NCBI RefSeq assembly: GCF_947539375.1
Contig: NZ_OX443569.1
Coordinates: 496,001-560,000, forward strand
DNA length: 64,000 nucleotides
Direction: 5' to 3'
Source: Lactobacillus isalae
GTDB lineage: Bacteria; Bacillota; Bacilli; Lactobacillales; Lactobacillaceae
Shown here: positions 8,049 through 17,867 of the stretch, in pieces
How the letters are laid out: every line of letters begins with the position of its first letter
Position numbering within the stretch: position 1 is the first letter of the stretch
Position numbers and translations under genes: made by a program
Notes under the pieces: generated by a model
Told to the model about the DNA's origin: nothing
Databases searched by the model: none
The model's input: the letters and a program-made list of their open reading frames with translations, nothing else

Positions 8049-8057
8049 GAGAAAACT

Positions 8058-8411
8058 ATGAAAGAAACAATTAAGTTATATGAAGATGGCGAATACAAAA
8101 CCTACGAACGAGATATGGCTAAGATCCCTTTAACTGTAGAAGATTGGATGAACGCTAATGAATTAGATGTTGCCCAACATAACTATTCAATGAAAACAAC
8201 TAGCGATAAGCCGATGAAAGCCAAAGATGCACAAGACTTAGTTAAAGCTGATGTAAAGTTTGTAGTTAATTACTTTAGAAATCAATTTACACTTGACCAA
8301 GCAATGAAAGGTATTGCACCTAAGGTAATGGTTGAAGAATTTAATAAATGGTATAGCCAATCAGCTGGTGCATTAGACATTGGTAATGAAAAAGGTGACC
8401 AAAAAAAATAA
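8058..8411 (+). CDS. Tail assembly chaperone (gpG-like)
   Basis: 117 aa, mostly helical, between the tail tube and tape measure genes, the position of lambda G or its equivalents. Its last codons are CAA AAA AAA before TAA, a run of eight A that holds the A AAA AAA slippery heptamer. The zero-frame product and a longer frameshifted product together chaperone the tape measure protein in many siphophages. The start at 8058 follows AGGAGAAA. Sequence similarity to lambda G is not visible; the call depends on position and frameshift architecture. Confidence 0.8.
   Translation: MKETIKLYEDGEYKTYERDMAKIPLTVEDWMNANELDVAQHNYSMKTTSDKPMKAKDAQDLVKADVKFVVNYFRNQFTLDQAMKGIAPKVMVEEFNKWYSQSAGALDIGNEKGDQKK
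8402..8408 (+). promoter_or_regulatory. Programmed -1 frameshift heptamer of the tail assembly chaperone
   Basis: A AAA AAA at 8402-8408 lies at the end of the zero frame, immediately before its TAA stop (8409-8411). A -1 slip continues as ATA ACT GTT GAA GAA into the downstream frame. This matches the conserved G/G-T arrangement of long-tailed phages. A strong downstream hairpin is not obvious by eye. Confidence 0.75.
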
Positions 8412-8650
8412 CTGTTGAAGAATTGAAGAAAAGCCGAAAAAAAGTATTAGCTTTATTTCGTGTAATGCAAGAAAAGTTTGGCTACAACATGAAAGATATT
8501 CTTTCAATGCGTGGGCCAGAATTTAAAACTTTTGTTGATTCATTTGGCGAAAACAAAGTCGAAGAAAAACCTAAGCTAACTACTATAGATCAGGCATTCC
8601 CTCAATTCTTTACAGATCCGTTTGCTAAGAGAAAGGGGAGTAAATCTTAA
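8408..8650 (+). CDS. T-domain extension of the tail assembly chaperone (gpGT-like, -1 frame)
   Basis: 80 codons in the -1 frame, joined as QKK-ITVEELKKSRKKVLALF. The only separate start available is a TTG at 8423 without a good ribosome binding site, so the reading as a fusion is better. The frameshifted product would be 197 aa. In lambda the T part binds the major tail protein while G binds the tape measure; this segment is basic at its start and ends in a Phe/Pro-rich patch (FPQFFTDPFAKRKG). Its TAA overlaps the tape measure ATG by 1 nt. Confidence 0.78.
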   Translation: MTVEELKKSRKKVLALFRVMQEKFGYNMKDILSMRGPEFKTFVDSFGENKVEEKPKLTTIDQAFPQFFTDPFAKRKGSKS

Positions 8651-11600
8651 TGGCAGATGAATTAGGTCACATATCTGCGGAGATCGCTCTTGATATTAAT
8701 CCTTTCTTAACAAACCAACGTGTTCTTGAAACTCAAATAGGCAGAACTGGTAAGCTCCTGAATAATATGGAGAACAGCTTTAAAACAGCTGGTTCGAAGA
8801 TTAGTGCTAATAATATTTTTAAAACTCAAGTAGCACAACTGAAAATGCTTGATAAGCAAATGTCTAATTATCAAAGACATATGTCAGAAGTGCAAAAAAG
8901 TATTGCTAATGGAAATAATACTGTAGCTAATCAACGTTCTCTTGCTTCTACTGCTACTCAATTGCAGAATGCGTCAATAAAATATGACCAACTTAGAATG
9001 TCTGCTGCACGTACTCTTCAAGAACAACGTGCTGCAAGTTCTGTTTTCGGTCAAGCGTCTGCAAGAATTGGAGACTATGGCAACAAGATAGAAGAAGCAG
9101 GTCAAAAAATTAAAGGTATGGGTAGCACCTTAGGTTCTGCTGTAATTGGAGCAGGATTATACAATGCTGCTAAAGCTGCAATGAGTTTTAAATCTGAAAT
9201 TCAAGGTATTGGACCATTGCTTTCAGAAGATGGTCGAATTACTAGTCAGGTTACTCAACAGCTAAATCAAATGAGTGCAAGTTCACTTAGATGGTCTAAG
9301 CAATATGGTATTTCAACTCATGAAATCAATAATGCGATGACCGAACTTGTAAGACGTGGATTTACTGCTAACCAAACTCTAGGTTCAATGCCAGCTATTC
9401 TTAATGCTAGTCGTGCATCAGGTGAAAGCTTAGGCATTGTTATGCAGGCTACTGCTAGTTCAATTGAAATGTTTGGACTTAAGGCTAATACTGCTGCTGA
9501 ACAAACTAAGAATACTACCCGAGTTACCGATGTTTTAACAGTTGCCGCTAATAAAACTGCTACTAGTTTTGCAGATATTGCTGCTGCAATGACTTATGTT
9601 GGTCCAACTGCTGCACAAGCTCATATGAGTATTGAACAGATTGCTGCTGCAATTGGTGCATTATCTAACAAGGGTATTGAAGCCTCTACTGCTGGTACTA
9701 CTTTACGTCAGGTATTGAGTAAGTTAACTACTGATACCAAGACTAACCGTGCTAATATGCAAGCAATCGGTGTGGATATTGATGAGATTAAGAAAAAGGG
9801 AGTAGACCTTCCTAAGTTAATTGACCAAATCAATAACAAACTAAAAGATAAGACACCTACTGAAAAGATGGCTTTGCTAAACGCAGCGTTTGGTAAGCTT
9901 GGTCAAGGTGTTATGGCTTTGTTTGAAAAGTCAAATAAGAGTAGTAAATCAGCTGGTGATGAACTTCGTAACTTACAAGGCGAGCTTGAAAAAGCTGGCG
10001 GTACAACTAAACGTATTGCTGACCAGATGAATAATACTCCACAAGCTAAGTGGGAAAGATTTAAACAAACAATGCACGCCACATTAATTGAAATTGGTGG
10101 CAATATGCTTCCTGCTGTAACTGGATTGATGAAAAACATTCAGAACTTAGCTGAAGCATTTAGTCGTTTAGATCCAGCTACTCAATCAGCAATCGTTAAG
10201 TTCTTAGCTTTATATGCTGCAATTAAGCCATTAAGCGCTGTGGTCGGAGCGCCTATTGAAGGCATTGGTAAGCTTACCAATGGTTTTAAGAAATTATTTG
10301 ATTTAGGTGCAAAATTAAAGGCTGGTTCTTTAACATCAGCACTTAAAGAAGTAGACAGTGCATTAGGTAAAGTAAGCGATGCTAAAGGTGCAGTTACTAC
10401 TCTGCAAAGTGTGGGTAGTGCAGCAGAACATTCTGGGACTAAGTTCTTAGGCTTAGCTGGAAAGATAGAAAATACTGCTTCTAAGGGAGCAGAATTGGCA
10501 ACAGCTATTCCTGGAACTGTTAGTGGTTTTACTGCATTAGGTACTGGAGCTACAGAGGCAACTACAGCGACAGCTACTTTAGGTTCAGCATTAGCAACCA
10601 CTGCTATAGGTGTAGGTGCTGTAGCTGGAGTATTGGCAGTGGGATATGGAGCTTATAAACTTTATACGGGAGTAATTCAGCCTGCTATTGATAAAGAACG
10701 TGAACATGAATATGAATTGGCCACTTGGGGAGCAGTTGTTGGCAAAGAAACTTCTGAATCTGCTAATAAATTTAAGAATTTTTCTAGTCAGGCTACTCAA
10801 GCTATGGATAAAGCACAATCTAATGTTAAGCAAAATGCTGATTCAATAAAGAAGGCATTTGAGGGAATGGGCAATGAAGCCAAAAAGAATGCTAAAAAAA
10901 TAGAAGACTCTATTGGATCAACAGCTAAATATTTAGGTGGCGATGCAGGAAAATACTTAAAAGGTGTTGGATCTAAAAGGACTAAAACTGATAATTCATA
11001 TTTAGATAATATTACTGCTGACCAAAAGAAAGCTGATGCAATAATTGCTGCTGCAAAAGCACAAGGCGGGAAGATGTCAGCTGATACTCGTCAAGAATTG
11101 AGTAATATTCAAGCTGATATTACAGCTAATTACGTTGCTACATTAGGAAAGACAAAAAATGCTAGTGTGCGTCTTAGACAAGCACTTGCAGGAACTTTTG
11201 ACAGCTCATCTTCAAAAGCACAATTACAAAAATATGTAAATGATGTTGATGATGCTTTAAATAAAAACTATAGAAATACTCAAAAAGGTATGTCTAAGCT
11301 AAATAGCTTATATAAAAGTGGAAAGATTAGTTATCGAGATTATGCGAAGACTAAGGAACTCTATGAAGACGCAGATAGAGAAAGAACCGATAAATTAATT
11401 GATTCTAATATCAAACTAAAAAGAGCCCAAGGTGAAAGCTGGGATGAAATTAAAAACCAACTTAAAACCGTCGGTCGTGATTGGGGAGTTACAGCTAATC
11501 AAATAGACCGTGCAATTGATAGAGTAAAAAAAGGTCATCAAAGTTTAGGAAAATATGTCATTGATACTACTGGTAAAATGACAAAATCAACTAAAAAAGC

Positions 11601-13428
11601 AAGTGACACATGGAATAGTTGGGTACTTGATCCTAAAACAGGAAAAGTAAGAACTAATTTATCTGAATTTTTAGCACAAAAGTCTAAAAGTCAAAAAGGA
11701 TGGGATCAATTACATTTTGTAATTAAAAATGCCAAGCTTTCTACTAATTCTAAAATGGCTATTGCTGAAGCTGTTAGTGCAAACCATAGATGGAGTTCAT
11801 TAAGTTGGAAAGAACAACAGGCTTTAATTCGCTCTAAAGGCGGTAAAGAAGTACAACAACTTATGTACATTGAGGGACAATGGAATAATTTAGATCCCAA
11901 AATTCAAACATTAATTGCTACTGCTAAAGGAAAAGATGAAATTGTAAATTCTTTAAGCAATATTAAGAATTGGAATTTGCTTAAACCTGAACAGAAGCAA
12001 TTAATTATTAATGAATTTTCTGGTTTTGATAAACTGCGCCTTGAATTAAACAACATTAAAGAATGGAATTCTTTAAGTACCAAAAAGCAAGACGCAATAA
12101 TGAATATTGTAAAACATGGAGGTAGCTTAGAAGATGAGTTAAAGAAGGCTCAAGTGTGGAATTCCCTTCCTAAAAGTATGCAAAAAGAGATTAGAATAGT
12201 TGATAACTCATCAAAAAGAATTAATAGCGTCAAATTAGCTCTTAAAACAATTAATTCATTTACCGCTAAGCCTAAGCTTGAAATGAATACGACTAATGCG
12301 GTTGATCGTATAACGAAGTTCAATACTTTATTGAATGATACTTCTAAGAAACAGCCATTTGTTAAAGTTGATGCACATACGGAAGATGGTCTGGGTAAGG
12401 TTGAAAGACTAAACGATACGATTAATTCAATGACACGCACGCCTAAAACATCTCATGTAGGAATTACTGTTTCAGGTAAGGATAAATTGGATTCTGCTAA
12501 GAATAGTCAAAAGCAATTTAATGCTTTACCTACCTTGCCAAAACATAACAGCATGTCTGTTAGCGGTGCTGGTCAAGTGCAGGACGGAACAAATAAACAA
12601 AAAGGCTTTAATGGTACATCATCATCTAGCAAAAAGAACTCTATGCATACTGATGGAGTAGGACAAGTACAAGATGGTACTAATAAGCAAAAGAATTTTA
12701 ATGGCACAAGATCAAGTAGTAAGCATAATCATATGAGTGCTAGTGGTCGTGGTGAAGTAGCAGACGCTACTTCAAAACAACAAGCTTTCAGGAGACAGCG
12801 TGGTCATACTATTCAAAACACTATAAGAACCGTATATGAAACCGTAAAGAAATTTATTACTGGCCATAAAGCCACAGGAACAGCTGGAGCATGGAGATTT
12901 AAGCACTTTGCTTATGGAACTCCTAATGACGGCTGGGAAGGTGGTCCAGTAGTTGTAGGCGATGGTCATCGACAAGAAGTTGTATATGACCCCCAAGTAG
13001 GACTATTTAAAACTCCTGCTACTGATACTGTAATGGATTTATCTAAGGGGTCTGTTGTATGGCGTTCTGTAGAAGCGTTTGAGACAGCAATGGAACATGC
13101 AGGGATTAATAATTATCCGAAGTTTGCTTACGGAACTGCTAGTCAAGACTTAGTAGCATTAGCTAATAGATTGCCTGATGATATGGAGCAACAACTTAAA
13201 ACAGTTAACCCACAATCGTCTAGCTTGAGTGGTTTTAATGAAACTCAAATGCAAACTAATGAACTAATTGCAACATTGATCGAACAGAATGCAATGCTAG
13301 TTCGATTATTTAAGAACTTAGGCATGAACGTAAACATTGATGGCAAACAGCTAGCAAAAGCACAGGTAGAAAATAATTCCAGTGCATTGAATGAATTTGT
13401 TAAGCAAACAGGAATGGGGTTTAGTTAA
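8650..13428 (+). CDS. Tail tape measure protein (TP901 family)
   Basis: 1592 aa. N-terminal coiled coil (about 1-150), then a TP901-type core (from SFKSEIQGIGPLL near 177, through ATSFADIAAAMTYVGPTA, to about 500). A hydrophobic segment lies at about 640-672 (ATTAIGVGAVAGVLAVGYGAYKL), then long charged helices. Near residues 1299-1380 there are three imperfect repeats of about 28 residues built on MSVSGAGQVQDGTNKQKGFNG. The C-terminus includes the Gly/Tyr-rich FAYGTP motif seen twice. The length fixes the tail length, which at about 1.5 angstrom per residue would be near 240 nm. No catalytic wall-lysis domain is evident. Confidence 0.95.
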   Translation: MADELGHISAEIALDINPFLTNQRVLETQIGRTGKLLNNMENSFKTAGSKISANNIFKTQVAQLKMLDKQMSNYQRHMSEVQKSIANGNNTVANQRSLASTATQLQNASIKYDQLRMSAARTLQEQRAASSVFGQASARIGDYGNKIEEAGQKIKGMGSTLGSAVIGAGLYNAAKAAMSFKSEIQGIGPLLSEDGRITSQVTQQLNQMSASSLRWSKQYGISTHEINNAMTELVRRGFTANQTLGSMPAILNASRASGESLGIVMQATASSIEMFGLKANTAAEQTKNTTRVTDVLTVAANKTATSFADIAAAMTYVGPTAAQAHMSIEQIAAAIGALSNKGIEASTAGTTLRQVLSKLTTDTKTNRANMQAIGVDIDEIKKKGVDLPKLIDQINNKLKDKTPTEKMALLNAAFGKLGQGVMALFEKSNKSSKSAGDELRNLQGELEKAGGTTKRIADQMNNTPQAKWERFKQTMHATLIEIGGNMLPAVTGLMKNIQNLAEAFSRLDPATQSAIVKFLALYAAIKPLSAVVGAPIEGIGKLTNGFKKLFDLGAKLKAGSLTSALKEVDSALGKVSDAKGAVTTLQSVGSAAEHSGTKFLGLAGKIENTASKGAELATAIPGTVSGFTALGTGATEATTATATLGSALATTAIGVGAVAGVLAVGYGAYKLYTGVIQPAIDKEREHEYELATWGAVVGKETSESANKFKNFSSQATQAMDKAQSNVKQNADSIKKAFEGMGNEAKKNAKKIEDSIGSTAKYLGGDAGKYLKGVGSKRTKTDNSYLDNITADQKKADAIIAAAKAQGGKMSADTRQELSNIQADITANYVATLGKTKNASVRLRQALAGTFDSSSSKAQLQKYVNDVDDALNKNYRNTQKGMSKLNSLYKSGKISYRDYAKTKELYEDADRERTDKLIDSNIKLKRAQGESWDEIKNQLKTVGRDWGVTANQIDRAIDRVKKGHQSLGKYVIDTTGKMTKSTKKASDTWNSWVLDPKTGKVRTNLSEFLAQKSKSQKGWDQLHFVIKNAKLSTNSKMAIAEAVSANHRWSSLSWKEQQALIRSKGGKEVQQLMYIEGQWNNLDPKIQTLIATAKGKDEIVNSLSNIKNWNLLKPEQKQLIINEFSGFDKLRLELNNIKEWNSLSTKKQDAIMNIVKHGGSLEDELKKAQVWNSLPKSMQKEIRIVDNSSKRINSVKLALKTINSFTAKPKLEMNTTNAVDRITKFNTLLNDTSKKQPFVKVDAHTEDGLGKVERLNDTINSMTRTPKTSHVGITVSGKDKLDSAKNSQKQFNALPTLPKHNSMSVSGAGQVQDGTNKQKGFNGTSSSSKKNSMHTDGVGQVQDGTNKQKNFNGTRSSSKHNHMSASGRGEVADATSKQQAFRRQRGHTIQNTIRTVYETVKKFITGHKATGTAGAWRFKHFAYGTPNDGWEGGPVVVGDGHRQEVVYDPQVGLFKTPATDTVMDLSKGSVVWRSVEAFETAMEHAGINNYPKFAYGTASQDLVALANRLPDDMEQQLKTVNPQSSSLSGFNETQMQTNELIATLIEQNAMLVRLFKNLGMNVNIDGKQLAKAQVENNSSALNEFVKQTGMGFS

Positions 13429-14171
13429 TGGATTACACAATTAAATATAATGGTAAGACTAATCTTGACTTTGATATGTATTGGGATACTGATGGTAACT
13501 TTGAATTAGGAACAGGTACACCAGATATTGATACAACCGATATTCCTGGAGTAAGTGGGACAATTTTAGACTTCAATAATTCTTATAAGAACTTTGAGCA
13601 AAAATTTGTTTTTTACGCAGTTACTAAAGAAATGACAGCTAATGAATTAAAAACTAGATTAACAAGCTGGCTTTTAAAAGATCCTACTTATCATCAATTG
13701 TCTTTTAGCAATGATCCTGATTATTACTATATTGCAGCACCTAACCCAAGTTCTGTTCTTAAGTTTCCAGCTTTTAACAAACATTATTCTAAAGTTGAAA
13801 TTTCATTCACTGTTAAGCCATTTAAATATCGCTTAGATGGTAGAAGTGAATATTCCATTCCTACTACTTTAATTAATCCTGAACAATGGCTTAGCTATCC
13901 TCTTATTCATATTGTAGGCAATGAGGGTGTAACGCTTAATATCAATGACCAAAAATATCAATTAACTAGTATTGATGGAGAAGTATTTATTGATAGTGAA
14001 CCAGTGAAAAACATTGTTTACCATGACTTAAGCGAACAAGGAATGAGAAATGCAACTGCTATTTTCCCAGACCATTCATTCCCAGTTCTGGATGCTGGTG
14101 AAAATCAAATTAGTATAACTGGTAACTATCAGTCAGCCACCATCATACCGAGGTGGAAAACGCTATGTTAG
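13428..14171 (+). CDS. Distal tail protein (Dit)
   Basis: 247 aa, overlapping the tape measure stop by 1 nt (TAATG). N-terminal beta-sandwich typical of siphophage Dit (about 1-135, with FSNDPDYYYIAAPNPSSV and ISFTVKPFKYRLDG), followed by a galectin-like C-terminal domain (YPLIHIVGNEGVTLNINDQKYQL, IDSEPVKNI, FPVLDAGENQISITG). Dit forms the hexameric hub between tail tube and adhesion device. The length shows a classical Dit without added carbohydrate-binding modules. It overlaps the Tal gene by 19 nt. Confidence 0.9.
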   Translation: MDYTIKYNGKTNLDFDMYWDTDGNFELGTGTPDIDTTDIPGVSGTILDFNNSYKNFEQKFVFYAVTKEMTANELKTRLTSWLLKDPTYHQLSFSNDPDYYYIAAPNPSSVLKFPAFNKHYSKVEISFTVKPFKYRLDGRSEYSIPTTLINPEQWLSYPLIHIVGNEGVTLNINDQKYQLTSIDGEVFIDSEPVKNIVYHDLSEQGMRNATAIFPDHSFPVLDAGENQISITGNYQSATIIPRWKTLC

Positions 14172-17100
14172 CTAGACCAATATTATTTAAGAGTGCAAGT
14201 GATCCTACTAATACGTTAGGCTTAGGTGTAATGACTGGTTTTAAAGACTGGCGAGTTAAGACTGAGAAAAACATGATCCCTAAGTTGACTGGAACTTACA
14301 GCTTGAATAATTATTTAAGTTCTTTCATTAATAATGATTGCGTGATTATGGCTGATGCTAGTCAACACAGGCTTAACCAGATTTTTAAGATTGACAAGTT
14401 AAGTCAAAAAGTTGATGAGCATGGTAAAGGAACAATTGATATTGAAGCTCATCACATAGCTGGTGAACTAATCAAAAATTCAATTGCTCATGACATTTTC
14501 TTAGTTAATGCAAGTCCGCAAAAGCTTTGGGACACATTAATGGCTAACTTGACGGCTAGCGATTTTAAAAAGTTTCACTTTCATACAGATATAGTGAGTG
14601 TAGCTAATATTAGTATTCAGTGGAAAGAAGTTACTACCTTACAAGATATTCTCTTTGGAGATAGCAATTCTTCTACTGATTCATTTACTAAGTTATGGAA
14701 CGGTCAATGGTATTTTGACAATTATGATATCTATTTCTTGCAAAAAATCGGATCAGGTAACAAATTATCAGTTACCTATGGCCAGAATTTAAAGACACTA
14801 TCACAAGATCTGTCTATTCAGAATACTTATACAGCCGTTCAAGGATACGCAAGCAAGAAAGAAGAATACACTCCTACAACCACAATTACTATAACTACTA
14901 CTGAAAATAAGAATACCGATCAGCCAAAAGGCCAAACTCATCCAGTTAATGGAGACTGGGGTCCTGTTATCAAATATGCTGCAAAAGTTATGGGCGTAAC
15001 CTGTGATGACGATTATGTAGCTAAAATTAAAAACATGATTCAAGGCGAATCCAGTGGCAATGAAAAGGCAGTCAATAATTGGGATGCAAATGCAAAGGCT
15101 GGCCACCCAACGCTCGGGTTGATTCAGTTTAGACAAGACACTTTTGATAGATATAAAGTAAAGCCTTATACAAATATCTGGGCTGGTTTCGATCAATTGT
15201 GTGCGTTATTCAATATGTCTGACTGGAAGAGTCAAGTTAACTCATGGCAAAAAGTCAGAGCTTGGTCACCTAATGGTAAGAAACGAATGGATGAAGTCAA
15301 AAATACTTCGGCAATTCAGATTTCATGGGGCTGGCCTTTTCCTAGTGTTGGTGAAGGTAAGTTTACTGGTGGTCAATTATTCGGAATTAACCCAGGTGGC
15401 GAGTTTCGAACTAATAACTTCCACGATGGATTAGATTTTGGTAGCGTAGACCACCCTGGTAATGAAGTTCATGCAATCCACGATGGTAAAGTAACGATTA
15501 TTGGAAATGATAGTTATATCGGTTGGCATGTAGTAACACATTCAAACGATGGGTATGACATTGTATACCAAGAAGCATTTTCTAACCGTGGAAATATCAA
15601 AGTTAGTCAAGGTCAAGAGGTTAAAACTGGTGATGTAATCGGTATTCGTGATACTAATCATGTGCACATTGGTGTGACTAATAAATCGTGGGTGGAAGGA
15701 TATAACGGGCACAGCTTTGACCCTAACTGGGGCTGGCTTGATCCTCTTAAACTTATCAAAGATGGTAGTAAACCTGGAGAACTCGTTGTTTCACAGAAAA
15801 CTGTAGAGATTGGTCAAGAATGTGATATTGGTTTAGTCCAATATATAGGATCAGGTAGAGTTGCGACTTATAGTTCTCCAATCGATAAAAGAACATCGGG
15901 TCAATACATTAAGCCAGGACAGCACATTAGGATTATCAGAAAATACACTGGTAATGGAACAGATTGGTATAAGATCACAGACAACAACTGGATCAATGCT
16001 GACTTTATTAATGTAAATAATGGTAGCAAGTATTTATTTAATAGTATTCAAGGTAAAGGACATATTAAGTGGGACGAAAGCGTAAAGATACCGTCTCTTG
16101 AAGTGTTTAAAAGAACCTTAAAAACTAAATACTTATATAGCAAAATACCAGTTCATTTATATCCTAATGTGAATAGTCCGACTGAATCTTCCTTAGATAC
16201 ATCTAGCGATGAAAAAATTATTTATCGAACTAAAGATGACGATGGAATAGATTGGTACGGGCTTAGTAACAAGCAATGGATTAATAGCCAGAATTTAGTT
16301 TTAGGTGCCTATGCTTATCAACCTGCTAAAGGAATAGGTAAGACTAATAAAACTGCAAGCATTTTTGCAGAACCTGGAAATAGCAATATTGGGACAGTAA
16401 ATCAGAATACTGAATGTAAAGTATTCATGATTGCTAAGAATCAAGGTAAGACTTGGTACAACATAGGTGGTCAGCGATGGATTAATTCGCAGGATATTTC
16501 TTTTACTACTGCTCCATTACCGATTGCAGAAGTAGTTAATGGAAAAGATTTACCACCTAACTATACTGACAAATTGACTGTTTATGATAGCCCTGCTTGG
16601 GATAGAAAAGTGAATGGTAAATATGTTGGTAAGAATGAATTAGTGAACATTTCAGGTCAAGCTAACTCAGATAATCAGGTATGGTATCGAGTTGAAAAAG
16701 GCTGGATAAATGGTAAATATGTAGACTTTTCTCAAAAAGGCGATGTTAAGCCTTATGATCCTAAAGCAAAGTCAATTCCTAATAATGACGATAATGCGAT
16801 TGTTTTAAAAGAAGTTTATTTAAAAGCCCCTAATGCTAACAAGTTTGAGAATGAAAAGATTTTAAAACATGATTTTTCTGAATATAATATTAATTCTTCT
16901 GACCAATTAAAAGGGTTAGTTCAATCTTATATCTATGACAAACGTGTGGGAGAAGTAGAAGTTAATTTAACTATTGATTTCTATCAAATGAAAAATGAAC
17001 TCGCACAATTGAAATCCTGTGATGTGGGCTATGAAGCGTCAGTATTTTTTAAGAAATTAGACATTAATGAAGCTACAGAGATTACATCACTTGAATGGAA

Positions 17101-17476
17101 TGGACCTAAGCAAAGAATTGAAAATGTTCACCTAGGTAAAAAAGAAGAAACCTTGCGTGATACCATGAACCAATTCTTAGCTGTAGCCGATGCTAATAGT
17201 CAAAAGAATGCGAGTGAAAGTGCAAGTTCCAGCGAAAGCGCAAATGCGGAAGCTATCAATCAGATTAAATCAAAAGTTTATAAACAGTTAGATGACTTCA
17301 AAGTAGATTGGGAAGCTTACAAGAAAAACGTGCCTACACAAACCGATTTTCAAAATCAATTACAGGCAATGCAAACCAATTTAAGTAAATCTATGGAAGA
17401 GAAGTTTCAAGAACTCGAAGAAAGGATCAAGAATGATAAATCGGATAATTCTGGATCTAAGCAAGAAAAACAATAG
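14153..17476 (+). CDS. Tail-associated lysin (Tal): split gp27-like hub with transglycosylase, M23 peptidase and four SH3-like repeats
   Basis: 1107 aa. Residues 1-240 are the N-terminal part of the prophage endopeptidase-tail hub. A SLT-like domain follows (about 265-370; MIQGESSGNE with the likely catalytic Glu, HPTLGLIQF). Next is an M23 zinc peptidase (about 415-530) with HDGLD and HVHIG metal ligands. Four repeats near 569-623, 660-720, 731-785 and 806-865 each end in a W-Y/N-W-I-N type motif and look like SH3-type wall-binding modules. The hub sequence resumes at about 885 (YLKAPNANKFENEKILKHDFS) to 1010, then a coiled coil. The protein would open the peptidoglycan at infection. The M23 ligands are complete. 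Confidence 0.88.
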   Translation: MENAMLARPILFKSASDPTNTLGLGVMTGFKDWRVKTEKNMIPKLTGTYSLNNYLSSFINNDCVIMADASQHRLNQIFKIDKLSQKVDEHGKGTIDIEAHHIAGELIKNSIAHDIFLVNASPQKLWDTLMANLTASDFKKFHFHTDIVSVANISIQWKEVTTLQDILFGDSNSSTDSFTKLWNGQWYFDNYDIYFLQKIGSGNKLSVTYGQNLKTLSQDLSIQNTYTAVQGYASKKEEYTPTTTITITTTENKNTDQPKGQTHPVNGDWGPVIKYAAKVMGVTCDDDYVAKIKNMIQGESSGNEKAVNNWDANAKAGHPTLGLIQFRQDTFDRYKVKPYTNIWAGFDQLCALFNMSDWKSQVNSWQKVRAWSPNGKKRMDEVKNTSAIQISWGWPFPSVGEGKFTGGQLFGINPGGEFRTNNFHDGLDFGSVDHPGNEVHAIHDGKVTIIGNDSYIGWHVVTHSNDGYDIVYQEAFSNRGNIKVSQGQEVKTGDVIGIRDTNHVHIGVTNKSWVEGYNGHSFDPNWGWLDPLKLIKDGSKPGELVVSQKTVEIGQECDIGLVQYIGSGRVATYSSPIDKRTSGQYIKPGQHIRIIRKYTGNGTDWYKITDNNWINADFINVNNGSKYLFNSIQGKGHIKWDESVKIPSLEVFKRTLKTKYLYSKIPVHLYPNVNSPTESSLDTSSDEKIIYRTKDDDGIDWYGLSNKQWINSQNLVLGAYAYQPAKGIGKTNKTASIFAEPGNSNIGTVNQNTECKVFMIAKNQGKTWYNIGGQRWINSQDISFTTAPLPIAEVVNGKDLPPNYTDKLTVYDSPAWDRKVNGKYVGKNELVNISGQANSDNQVWYRVEKGWINGKYVDFSQKGDVKPYDPKAKSIPNNDDNAIVLKEVYLKAPNANKFENEKILKHDFSEYNINSSDQLKGLVQSYIYDKRVGEVEVNLTIDFYQMKNELAQLKSCDVGYEASVFFKKLDINEATEITSLEWNGPKQRIENVHLGKKEETLRDTMNQFLAVADANSQKNASESASSSESANAEAINQIKSKVYKQLDDFKVDWEAYKKNVPTQTDFQNQLQAMQTNLSKSMEEKFQELEERIKNDKSDNSGSKQEKQ

Positions 17477-17867
17477 TTTAAACGAAATAATCAGACTTCG
17501 GCAGGGAGAGAACAATTCAACTGAAATCCAAGCTACTGTTACAGCTAATAACCAAGCTTATAACTTGAATGGATCAACAGCTGAATTACATATGAAGAAA
17601 CCTGATTACGAAGTATATGTAACAAAAGCAACAATCAATAATAACGAAATTATTTGTAAATTAACTAGTGATGCAGTTAAGTTTTCTGGAAAGGCTACAG
17701 CTTACTTTCAGATTACTAATGGAAATTCTGTAGTTACAACAGAAGATTTTAAGTTGGAGATCTTACCTGCATTAAACCTAGTTAAGAAAAAAGATCCAAA
17801 CGAACCACAACCAATTGATTTACAAGTAATGAATAATAATGATGAAAGGAAAGCAGAATGGGTGTAA
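17433..17867 (+). CDS. Baseplate upper protein-like, short (BppU N-terminal domain)
   Basis: 144 aa. The start at 17433 has AAAGGA 6 nt upstream and overlaps Tal by 44 nt. It looks like a BppU_N beta domain: IILDLSKKNNSLNEIIRLRQGENNSTEIQATVTANNQAYNL, then NGSTAELHMKKPDYEVYV and ATAYFQIT. In lactococcal phages this domain clips the adhesion device onto Dit. It is nearly a bare domain without a host-binding part, followed by a second, long BppU-like protein, so it may be an adaptor. Ends 10 nt inside the next gene. Confidence 0.75.
   Translation: MINRIILDLSKKNNSLNEIIRLRQGENNSTEIQATVTANNQAYNLNGSTAELHMKKPDYEVYVTKATINNNEIICKLTSDAVKFSGKATAYFQITNGNSVVTTEDFKLEILPALNLVKKKDPNEPQPIDLQVMNNNDERKAEWV

Noticed and set aside
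9903-12996. Minus-strand ORFs opposite the tape measure gene
   Set aside because: They are shadows of the biased Ala/Lys/Thr codons on the plus strand, lack ribosome binding sites, and lie inside a gene with clear homology signals.
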